Part shown: positions 1 through 7,827 of the stretch, in pieces
Layout of the letters: each line of letters starts with the position of its first letter
Numbering within the stretch: the stretch's first letter is position 1
NCBI GenBank assembly: GCA_902797345.1
Contig: CADBSL010000160.1
Span: 1 to 9,039, forward strand
Source: an uncultured Eubacteriales bacterium
GTDB taxonomy: Bacteria > Bacillota > Clostridia > Peptostreptococcales > Anaerovoracaceae
Direction: 5' to 3'
DNA: 9,039 bases
Notes under the pieces: generated by a model
What the model was told of the DNA's origin: nothing
What the model saw: only the letters and a program-made list of their open reading frames with translations
The model's database searches: none
Position numbers and translations under genes: made by a program

Positions 1-1300
<1,300 letters not shown>

Positions 1301-1313
1301 AGTAAGTGATACA

Positions 1314-1323
1314 GAAGGGAGAG
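1314..1323 (+). promoter_or_regulatory. Ribosome binding site for rpoC, supports TTG start
   Basis: The purine-rich GAAGGGAGAG lies 7-9 bases before a TTG codon at 1331. No ATG or GTG in the rpoC frame lies near this site. The next in-frame ATG is about 55 codons into the gene and would remove the conserved N-terminus, so this site fixes TTG as the start. Confidence 0.8.
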
Positions 1324-1330
1324 TGTCCCC

Positions 1331-4300
1331 TTGCAGGAACTGAATAATTTTGAATCGATACAAATCAGCTTAGCCTCCAGCGAGAAGATTTTAAGCTGGT
1401 CCAGAGGCGAAGTCAAAAAACCGGAAACCATCAACTACAGGACCCTGAAGCCGGAAAAAGACGGGTTGTTCTGTGAACGGATCTTCGGACCGATGAAGGA
1501 CTGGGAGTGCCACTGCGGGAAGTATAAACGGATCCGCTTCAAGGGCATCGTCTGCGACCGCTGCGGCGTAGAAGTCACCAAGGCCAAGGTCAGAAGAGAA
1601 AGAATGGGCCACATCGAACTGGCGGCTCCGGTATCTCACATCTGGTATTTTAAGGGTATCCCCAGCCGGATGGGTCAGGTGCTGGATATGACCACCCGGA
1701 ATCTGGAGAAGGTCCTCTACTTTGCTTCCTACATCGTTACCGACCCCGGCGACACCAACGAGACCGGGCTGGTAAAGATGCAGCTCCTGTCGGAAGACGA
1801 ATATCAGGAAGCCAAGCGGAAATTCGGCAGCAGCTTCCAGGCCTCCATGGGTGCGGAAGCCATCAAAGAACTGCTGTCCCAGATCGACCTGGACGAACTG
1901 GCGACGGATCTCCGGAAGAAGTTAAAGGAAAGCTCCGGCCAGAAAAAGGTCAAGATCGTCCGCCGGCTGGAAGTGATCGAAGCACTGCGGCAGTCCAACA
2001 ATAAACCGGAGTGGATGATCCTGGACGTGATCCCCGTGATTCCGCCGGATCTGAGACCGATGGTACAGCTGGACGGCGGCCGTTTCGCCACCTCCGACCT
2101 GAATGATCTGTACCGGAGAGTCATCAACCGAAACAACCGGCTGAGAAGACTGCTGGACCTGAATGCCCCGGGCATCATCGTCCGCAATGAAAAGAGAATG
2201 CTGCAGGAAGCCGTTGACGCGCTGATCGACAACGGCAGACGGGGCAGACCGGTCACCGGACCGGGCAGCCGCCCCCTGAAATCCCTGTCGGATATGCTGA
2301 AGGGCAAACAGGGACGTTTCCGTCAGAATCTGCTGGGCAAGCGGGTCGACTATTCGGGACGTTCCGTAATCGTCGTCGGACCGGAACTGAAGTTCTACCA
2401 GTGCGGTCTGCCGAAGAAAATGGCCCTGGAGCTCTTCAAGCCCTTTATCATGAAAAAGCTGGTGAAGGACAAGAAGGCCCACAATATCAAAAATGCCAAG
2501 AGAATGGTGGAACGGGTGAAACCGGAAGTCTGGGATGTGCTGGATGAAGTCATCAAAGAGCACCCGGTGCTTCTGAACCGTGCCCCCACACTGCACCGTC
2601 TGGGCATCCAGGCCTTTGAACCGGTGCTGGTGGAAGGCAAGGCCATCAAACTCCACCCGCTGGTCTGCACAGCGTACAATGCAGACTTTGACGGAGACCA
2701 GATGGCGGTGCATCTGCCGCTGTCCGTGGAAGCCCAGGCGGAAGCCCGCTTCCTGATGCTGTCCGTCAACAACATCCTGGCGCCGAAGGACGGGACTCCG
2801 ATCACCACTCCGACCCAGGACATGATCTTAGGCAGTTACTACCTGACCTACGATCCCACAGAAGATAAGACAGCGAAACAGACCTACACCACCCCCACCG
2901 GGGAGGAACGTCCGTTCCCGCGGGAAAGAAAGGATATGCGCCGGTTCGCAGACTATGACGAACTGCTGATGGCCTATGCGGACAAGAAGGTCCACCTCCA
3001 CGAAAAAGTCATCGTGAAACGCTGCCTGGATGAAAACGACGTGCAGGGACGGCTGGTCTGCTCCACGGTAGGCCGGTTCATCTTCAATGAAAACATGCCT
3101 CAGGACCTGGGGTATGTGGACCGGGAAAAGGACAAGTATTCCCTGGAGATCGATTTCCTCTGCGACAAGAAAAAGCTGGGGGATATCATCGGCAGATGTT
3201 ATGCGGCCCACGGCAATACACAGACCGCCATCATGCTGGATACCATCAAAAGCATGGGCTACCATTATTCCACCATCGGCGCCATCACGATCTCCGTTTC
3301 CGACATGGAGATCCCGGAAGCAAAGAAGGATATCGTAGCCAATGCGGACAAACGGGTAGAGACTTTCGAAAAAGCCTTCCGCCGTGGTCTGGTATCTGAA
3401 AACGAGCGGTATGAAAACGTCATCAAACTCTGGGAAGACACCACAGAGACTGTTGCGGACGCTCTGATGGACAGCCTGGGAGGAGAAAACAACCTTTACA
3501 TCATGGCCCACTCCGGTGCCCGTGGTAGTAAAAAGCAGATCTCCCAGATCGGCGGCATGAGAGGACTGATGTCCAACGCTTCCGGTAAGACCATCGAGAT
3601 CCCCATCAAGTCCAACTTCCGTGAAGGACTGTCTGTACTGGAATACTTCGTATCCACCAACGGCGCCCGGAAGGGTTTGGCGGATACCGCGCTGCGTACA
3701 GCGGACTCCGGGTATCTGACCCGTCGTCTGGTAGATGTTTCCCACAACGTCATCGTTCGGGAAGAGGATTGCGGAAGCACCGACGGCATCGAAGCGAGAT
3801 CTTTCATCGACGGTGCCGAAGTGATCGAAAAACTGAAAGACCGTATCATAGGCCGTACCGCCTGTGAGAATGTATACCATCCGGTGACCGGAGCTCTGCT
3901 GGTGGAAGCCAATGAAGAAATCCGGGAAGAAGCCGCCGGGGCTATCGAAGCCATCAACGATGCGGCGAACCGGAAGATCGCGGAAGTGAGAGATACCACC
4001 GCGAAGAAGATCCGTGAGCTGAAGGATCTGGCCTCCGAAAAGGGGACAGACCTGGATGAAGCTGCTGTTCGTGCACTGGAAGAGGAACAGAGCGACGAGA
4101 TCCGGAAGCTGGAAGAACAGAAGATCGACGTAGTGAAGATCCGTTCCCCGCTGACCTGTCGGTGCAAGACCGGTATCTGCGCCAAGTGCTACGGCCGGAA
4201 CCTGGCGACCGGCGGAGATGTGAAGATCGGCGAAGCCGTCGGCATCATCGCGGCCCAGTCCATCGGTGAACCGGGCACACAGCTGACCATGCGTACCTTC

Positions 4301-5287
4301 CATACCGGCGGTGTAGCCGGCTCGGACATCACCCATGGTCTGCCGAGAGTCGAGGAACTGTTCGAAGCCAGAAAGCCGAAAGGTCTGGCGGTGATCTCGG
4401 AGATCTCCGGTACCGTGCACATCCACGGCACCAAGAGCAACAATGAAGTCATCGTCCGGGATGAGGAAGGCAATGAATCCAAACACACTATTCCGTTTAC
4501 CGCCCGGATCAAGCAGGCCATCAAAGAAGGGGCTCACATCGAAGCCGGTGACGAGATCACCGTGGGTTCGGCTGACCCTCAGGATGTACTGCGTATCAAA
4601 GGCATCGAAGGCGTATTCCAGTATCTGGTCAAGGAAGTACAGCGCGTATACAAGCAGCAGGGTGTAGACATCAACGACAAGCACATCGAAGTGATCGCAT
4701 CCCAGATGCTGTCCTGGTACAAGGTGGAAGAGCCCGGTGATACGCCGCTTCTCCCGGTAGGCGTCTACAACCGCTTCGAATTCGAAGAGGCGAATGAGGC
4801 TGCACTGGCTGAAGGCGGAGAACCTGCAAAGGCGAAGAGAGCCCTGCTGGGGATCACCAAGGCTTCTCTTGCCACACGGTCCTTCCTGTCGGCCGCATCC
4901 TTCCAGGAAACCACTCGTGTCCTGACGGATGCTGCGATCAAGGGCAAGACCGACCACCTGCTGGGCCTGAAGGAAAACGTCATTATCGGGAAACTGATCC
5001 CTGCCGGTACCGGTATGAAGAAATACAAGAATCTGGCGCTGGATTACGGTGATCTGGAAGCGGAAGCCAAGGGCTATACCGTGGATACCGAAGACTGGAA
5101 TATGGACAGTGTGATGGAACGTCTGAGCGACTATTCGTCCGGTTCGGAAGATGATCTCTACGAAGGGGATCCGGAGGATCATTTTGATGACGACCTCGAT
5201 ATGGATCTGGACTTTGACGATGATGAGATCTTCGATGAGGAAGAAGGATTCGAAAAAGAAGACCACGACGGGGCAGACGAAGAATAA
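1331..5287 (+). CDS. rpoC: RNA polymerase beta prime subunit
   Basis: Complete beta prime subunit, the catalytic partner of RpoB in RNA polymerase. At 1318 aa it is about 120 residues longer than Bacillus RpoC. The N-terminus has the Firmicutes-type NNFE...GEVKKPETINY block. The first zinc site is C60, C62, C75 and C78. The catalytic magnesium-binding motif NADFDGD is at residues 450-456, with D452, D454 and D456 present. The second zinc site is C814 followed by C943, C950 and C953. The bridge-helix and trigger-loop region is intact (EAVGIIAAQSIGEPGTQ, then LTMRTFHTGGVA). The extra length comes from two places: a charged, helix-like insertion within about residues 865-930, between C814 and C943, and an acidic tail whose last 53 residues contain 29 Asp or Glu. 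The start is TTG, supported by the ribosome binding site and by family alignment. Confidence 0.99.
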   Translation: MQELNNFESIQISLASSEKILSWSRGEVKKPETINYRTLKPEKDGLFCERIFGPMKDWECHCGKYKRIRFKGIVCDRCGVEVTKAKVRRERMGHIELAAPVSHIWYFKGIPSRMGQVLDMTTRNLEKVLYFASYIVTDPGDTNETGLVKMQLLSEDEYQEAKRKFGSSFQASMGAEAIKELLSQIDLDELATDLRKKLKESSGQKKVKIVRRLEVIEALRQSNNKPEWMILDVIPVIPPDLRPMVQLDGGRFATSDLNDLYRRVINRNNRLRRLLDLNAPGIIVRNEKRMLQEAVDALIDNGRRGRPVTGPGSRPLKSLSDMLKGKQGRFRQNLLGKRVDYSGRSVIVVGPELKFYQCGLPKKMALELFKPFIMKKLVKDKKAHNIKNAKRMVERVKPEVWDVLDEVIKEHPVLLNRAPTLHRLGIQAFEPVLVEGKAIKLHPLVCTAYNADFDGDQMAVHLPLSVEAQAEARFLMLSVNNILAPKDGTPITTPTQDMILGSYYLTYDPTEDKTAKQTYTTPTGEERPFPRERKDMRRFADYDELLMAYADKKVHLHEKVIVKRCLDENDVQGRLVCSTVGRFIFNENMPQDLGYVDREKDKYSLEIDFLCDKKKLGDIIGRCYAAHGNTQTAIMLDTIKSMGYHYSTIGAITISVSDMEIPEAKKDIVANADKRVETFEKAFRRGLVSENERYENVIKLWEDTTETVADALMDSLGGENNLYIMAHSGARGSKKQISQIGGMRGLMSNASGKTIEIPIKSNFREGLSVLEYFVSTNGARKGLADTALRTADSGYLTRRLVDVSHNVIVREEDCGSTDGIEARSFIDGAEVIEKLKDRIIGRTACENVYHPVTGALLVEANEEIREEAAGAIEAINDAANRKIAEVRDTTAKKIRELKDLASEKGTDLDEAAVRALEEEQSDEIRKLEEQKIDVVKIRSPLTCRCKTGICAKCYGRNLATGGDVKIGEAVGIIAAQSIGEPGTQLTMRTFHTGGVAGSDITHGLPRVEELFEARKPKGLAVISEISGTVHIHGTKSNNEVIVRDEEGNESKHTIPFTARIKQAIKEGAHIEAGDEITVGSADPQDVLRIKGIEGVFQYLVKEVQRVYKQQGVDINDKHIEVIASQMLSWYKVEEPGDTPLLPVGVYNRFEFEEANEAALAEGGEPAKAKRALLGITKASLATRSFLSAASFQETTRVLTDAAIKGKTDHLLGLKENVIIGKLIPAGTGMKKYKNLALDYGDLEAEAKGYTVDTEDWNMDSVMERLSDYSSGSEDDLYEGDPEDHFDDDLDMDLDFDDDEIFDEEEGFEKEDHDGADEE

Positions 5288-5297
5288 CGGCATTGAA

Positions 5298-5323
5298 ACG
5301 GGCCCCCTTTTCAGGGGGTCCGT
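5298..5323 (+). terminator. Intercistronic hairpin 1 after rpoC, no U-tract
   Basis: Ten-base-pair stem (5298-5307 with 5314-5323, including one G-U pair) closed by the six-base loop TTTTCA, starting 11 bases after the rpoC stop. The core is CCCCC pairing with GGGGG. No run of T follows, so it is not a standard intrinsic terminator. It could be a leaky terminator, an RNase stop protecting the rpoBC mRNA, or a factor-dependent pause site. The structure is read from the sequence; its role is inferred. Confidence 0.6.
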
Positions 5324-5336
5324 ATGGTTAAATGGC

Positions 5337-5354
5337 CCCGGAGAGGACTCCGGG
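5337..5354 (+). other. Intercistronic hairpin 2, upstream of the STAS gene
   Basis: Perfect seven-base-pair stem CCCGGAG/CTCCGGG with the four-base loop AGGA, 13 bases after the first hairpin and 9 bases before the ribosome binding site of the STAS gene. No T-tract follows. It may set the 5' end of a processed downstream message or affect its translation. No function is shown by the sequence. Confidence 0.5.
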
Positions 5355-5363
5355 AGGATCACA

Positions 5364-5370
5364 GAGGAGG
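5364..5370 (+). promoter_or_regulatory. Ribosome binding site deciding the STAS start
   Basis: GAGGAGG is a near-perfect Shine-Dalgarno sequence. It lies 8 bases before GTG 5379 but only 2 bases before the alternative in-frame GTG at 5373, so 5379 is the better start. Confidence 0.8.
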
Positions 5371-5378
5371 ATGTGACT

Positions 5379-5675
5379 GTGAAGATCGAAAAGAAAGCAG
5401 AAGGAAACAAGCTGACAGTTGCCCTGGAGGGAAGACTGGATACGACCACCGCACCGGAACTGGACGCTGTGCTGAAAGATTCTCTGGGCGGGGTAGAAGA
5501 CCTGACCATGGATTTTGAAGGGTTGGAATACATTTCTTCCGCCGGACTTCGTGTCCTGCTGGCCACCCAGAAGGTGATGAACAAGCAGGGGAAAATGAAG
5601 GTCATCCACGTTAATGAAGTCGTCATGGATGTGTTTGATGTGACCGGATTTGCGGATATCCTCACGATCGAATAA
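5379..5675 (+). CDS. STAS-domain protein, anti-sigma factor antagonist type
   Basis: A single STAS domain of 98 aa, the size of the SpoIIAA/RsbV family. These small cytosolic proteins bind a GHKL serine kinase when unphosphorylated and are released after phosphorylation. The visible pattern is standard: an N-terminal strand with LEGRLDTTTAPEL (about residues 16-28), then a beta strand LTMDFEGLEYI, then the phosphorylation loop and helix SSAGLRVLL. By alignment with SpoIIAA (DSSGLG), S54 is the expected phospho-acceptor, although the Asp before it is Ser here (S53). The C-terminus, VFDVTGFADILTIE, is typical. The reading frame stays open upstream into rpoC, but the ribosome binding site and family length support GTG 5379. 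The GHKL kinase gene starts 51 bases downstream, and the two very probably act as a pair. The target of the pair is not identifiable here. Confidence 0.93.
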   Translation: MKIEKKAEGNKLTVALEGRLDTTTAPELDAVLKDSLGGVEDLTMDFEGLEYISSAGLRVLLATQKVMNKQGKMKVIHVNEVVMDVFDVTGFADILTIE

Positions 5676-5710
5676 CACCGGAACTGCGATATCAGCAAAG
5701 ACCGGATATC

Positions 5711-5720
5711 GAAGGGAGGA
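5711..5720 (+). promoter_or_regulatory. Ribosome binding site for the GHKL kinase gene
   Basis: GAAGGGAGGA ends 6 bases before GTG 5727, a strong match at good spacing. Its first base is also the last base of a weak inverted repeat (CGATATC 5687-5693 and GATATCG 5705-5711). Confidence 0.75.
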
Positions 5721-5726
5721 TCTGAA

Positions 5727-6143
5727 GTGACAAAGAAAACGATGCAGATCGAGGCGAACAAAGAAAATCTGCCGCAGGTTCTGGAATTTGTGGAGGGCTG
5801 CCTGGAAGAGGCGGACTGCCCCATGAAATCCATGATGCAGATCAGTATCGCTGTAGAAGAAGTGTTCGTCAATATCGCCAGTTACGCCTATTCGCCGGAA
5901 ATCGGTGACGCGGTGATTAATGTGGAGACAGACCCGGATTCGGCTTTGATCAGGATCACACTGGAAGACCGGGGCGTTCCCTATGACCCGTTGATCCGGG
6001 AGGATCCCGATGTGACTCTGTCTGCGGAAGAGCGGCAGATCGGGGGCCTGGGGGTCTATATGGTGAAGCAGTCTATGGACAACGTGACGTACGAATTTAA
6101 GGATGGGAAAAACATCCTGACGTTGGAAAAGAAGTTCCGATAA
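5727..6143 (+). CDS. GHKL ATP-binding protein, RsbW/SpoIIAB-type anti-sigma serine kinase
   Basis: A single GHKL ATPase domain of 138 aa, the size of the anti-sigma kinases SpoIIAB and RsbW. Such proteins bind a target (classically a sigma factor) and are switched by a STAS partner that they phosphorylate. Visible motifs are the N-box ISIAVEEVFVNIASYAY (E45 as catalytic base, N49 for magnesium), the G1 box DRGVPYDP (D81, G83) and the G2 box IGGLGVYMVK (G106-G109). The sequence therefore predicts a working ATP-binding site. The start is GTG with a strong ribosome binding site. The upstream STAS gene is the expected partner. The downstream membrane-protein gene begins one base after this stop, implying translational coupling. 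No sigma factor gene is next to it, unlike the spoIIA and sigB operons, so the target may be something other than a sigma factor or may be encoded elsewhere. Confidence 0.92.
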   Translation: MTKKTMQIEANKENLPQVLEFVEGCLEEADCPMKSMMQISIAVEEVFVNIASYAYSPEIGDAVINVETDPDSALIRITLEDRGVPYDPLIREDPDVTLSAEERQIGGLGVYMVKQSMDNVTYEFKDGKNILTLEKKFR

Positions 6144-6144
6144 A

Positions 6145-7752
6145 ATGAAGATCAAAAATTACCAAGAGACATTAACATTAGAAGGGCCTTCCATCGACCG
6201 CTTTTCGGAGCGTGTTGAGGAGGCCCTCTGTCAAATCGATATGGAGCGCCAGAACCGGCTCCGGATCCGGCTTTCCCTGGAAGAAGCGATGCTTCGGATG
6301 AGGGACCGGTTCGGAGAGGATCAGACCATCACGGCCTTTATCGGCAAGCGATTCGGGCGGCTGGTGATCCGGCTGGAATTGGAGGGAGACGCCTTCAATC
6401 CCCTGAGTCCCGAGGAGAATGAACTGGAGAATCTGTGCAGTTCTCTGCTGACAGCGGTGGGCCTGAGTCCCCAGTACAGTTATTCCGGCCGGGGGAACCT
6501 CCTGCGGCTGTCCCTGCCCATGCCGGGGTTGAGTCCTGCCATGAACATCCTGATCGGGGTCCTGGGAGGAGTGCTTTTCGGCGTTATGGGAAGCATGTTC
6601 CTGCCGGAATCGATCCAGCCTCATATCATCAATCAGGCCATGACGCCGATCTACGATGCGTGGATCCGGACTCTGAACGTGCTGTCGGGGCCGGTGATCT
6701 TTTTCATGACCCTGACCACCGTCATCAACTCCGGAGAGATCTCGGAGCGGGGCGGAGACAATCACCGGATCGTAGCCCGGTATTTCCTGCTTAGTTTTGC
6801 CATGACCGCTTTTGCAACGATGGCCGCGACAGCCGTTTACGGTCTTTCCCATACCGGCGTGCTGCCGAATACCATGGAGGCGGTCAATCTGTTGAAGCGG
6901 ATGCTGAACCTGATCCCGGAAGATTTCCTGTCGCCCTTCAGTGAATCCAATACCCCTCAGCTGCTGCTGATGGCATTGATCCTGGGGGAGGCGCTGAATA
7001 TTCTGGGGTCTCAGGGGAAGAGCCTGAGCCGGATTGTGCGGCAACTCAATATGGTTGGACTGCAACTCTGCGACTGGATCAGCAAGCTGGTGCCCTGGGT
7101 CGCCTTTATACTGGTGGCCTTCGAGATCTGGCAGAAGCGGACAGAGATCCTGCAGGGGATGTGGCTGGCGCTGCTGATCTCCCTTTTGGTCTCTTTGGCG
7201 TGTATGGGAGTGATCCTGTGGTATGTGGCCCGAAAAGAAGACATCGGTGTCCGAATGCTTGCCCGAAAGCTGAAGGAGCCTTTCCTGCTGACGCTGAGGA
7301 CCGGATCTCTGGATACGGCCTACGGCCTGACGGAGCGCAGCTGCGCGTTGGATCTGGGGATCAAGCGGAGTTTCACCTCGGTGAGCCTGCCCAGCGGACT
7401 GGTGCTCTACATGCCCATCAGTGCGGTGGGGACGCTGGTATTCATCATCTTCGCCGGAATGAAGTACGGGATCATCGCGACGCCGCTGTGGTTCGTGCTG
7501 GCTGTGGTGCTGTCGGTAGTGGTTTTCGTGGCGACGCCGCCGGTGCCGGGTGCGAATCTTCTGGCTTACGTGGTGACGCTGTCCGTACTGGGGATCCCCG
7601 GGTCGGTATTGATCGATGCCATGGTCTTCGACCTGGTCTTTGGGATCTTTGCCTCCGCCGGCAACCAGTTCCTGCTGCAGTTGGAGCTGATCCTTCAGTC
7701 GGATAAGATCGGGATGCTGAACAAACGGCTTTTGCAAAAGGAACGCAGTTGA
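6145..7752 (+). CDS. Degenerate GHKL domain fused to divergent sodium:dicarboxylate symporter-family (SDF) membrane protein
   Basis: 535 aa in two parts. Residues 1-125 look like a GHKL domain related to the preceding protein: LSLEEAM at the N-box position, EGDAFNPL where the kinase has DRGVPYDPL, and YSYSGRGNLLRLSL matching YEFKDGKNILTLEK. The N-box Asn, the G1 Asp and the G2 glycines are absent, so ATP binding is unlikely. Residues about 132-515 have the SDF (glutamate transporter) fold: TM1 132-153, TM2 174-196, TM3 211-233, TM4 272-288, TM5 and TM6 312-361, hairpin 1 about 380-400, TM7 411-437, the hairpin 2 motif VPGA 467-470, and TM8 486-512. Compared with GltPh from memory, the serine-rich tip is GSLDT (387-391) and NMDGT is YMPIS (422-426). 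In TM8 D394 is kept (D496), but R397 is F499, N401 is A503 and D405 is N507. Substrate and coupling are therefore unknown. The ATG lies one base after the previous stop. A role as receptor or regulator is inference. Confidence 0.88.
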   Translation: MKIKNYQETLTLEGPSIDRFSERVEEALCQIDMERQNRLRIRLSLEEAMLRMRDRFGEDQTITAFIGKRFGRLVIRLELEGDAFNPLSPEENELENLCSSLLTAVGLSPQYSYSGRGNLLRLSLPMPGLSPAMNILIGVLGGVLFGVMGSMFLPESIQPHIINQAMTPIYDAWIRTLNVLSGPVIFFMTLTTVINSGEISERGGDNHRIVARYFLLSFAMTAFATMAATAVYGLSHTGVLPNTMEAVNLLKRMLNLIPEDFLSPFSESNTPQLLLMALILGEALNILGSQGKSLSRIVRQLNMVGLQLCDWISKLVPWVAFILVAFEIWQKRTEILQGMWLALLISLLVSLACMGVILWYVARKEDIGVRMLARKLKEPFLLTLRTGSLDTAYGLTERSCALDLGIKRSFTSVSLPSGLVLYMPISAVGTLVFIIFAGMKYGIIATPLWFVLAVVLSVVVFVATPPVPGANLLAYVVTLSVLGIPGSVLIDAMVFDLVFGIFASAGNQFLLQLELILQSDKIGMLNKRLLQKERS

Positions 7753-7770
7753 CGCTGTAGAAATGAAAAC

Positions 7771-7805
7771 TGCCCCCACATAGGTGGGGGCAATTATTAT
7801 TTTTG
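7771..7805 (+). terminator. Intrinsic terminator of the plus-strand cluster, possibly bidirectional
   Basis: Perfect nine-base-pair stem TGCCCCCAC/GTGGGGGCA (7771-7779 with 7784-7792) with the loop ATAG, followed by the T-rich ATTATTATTTTTG. It lies 18 bases after the stop of the membrane-protein gene. On the minus strand the same hairpin is followed by GTTTTCATTTC, a weaker T-tract, so it probably also terminates the convergent SLH gene, which ends at 7828. Confidence 0.93.
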
Positions 7806-7827
7806 TACCGTTTGAAATGTTTCCAGC

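Noticed and set aside
5293..5333. Possible promoter (TTGAAA at 5293, TATGGT at 5323)
   Set aside because: The spacing between the boxes is 24 bases, far from 17, and the region is occupied by the first hairpin.
5151..5378. In-frame extension of the STAS gene upstream into rpoC, or a frameshifted RpoC-STAS fusion through the A5 run near 5253
   Set aside because: The extension overlaps the acidic tail of rpoC and translates to low-complexity sequence. A strong Shine-Dalgarno site fixes GTG 5379, and rpoC has its own normal stop. The A5 run alone is not a convincing slip site.
2828..5872. Very long open frame on the minus strand opposite rpoC and the STAS gene (about 1014 codons)
   Set aside because: It is the mirror of GC-rich, biased codons in conserved plus-strand genes. 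The translation is rich in Phe, His and Arg without recognisable domains, and it crosses several unrelated plus-strand genes.
6145..7752. Plain annotation as a C4-dicarboxylate or glutamate symporter (dctA/gltP)
   Set aside because: The fold fits, but the substrate Arg and the sodium-binding Asp positions are replaced and an extra N-terminal domain is present, so a substrate or gene name cannot be supported.
6178..7779. Long minus-strand open frame opposite the membrane-protein gene (about 533 codons)
   Set aside because: Its composition is dominated by Gln, His, Arg and Pro, as expected for the antisense of a hydrophobic membrane protein. It has no domain and runs into the terminator hairpin.
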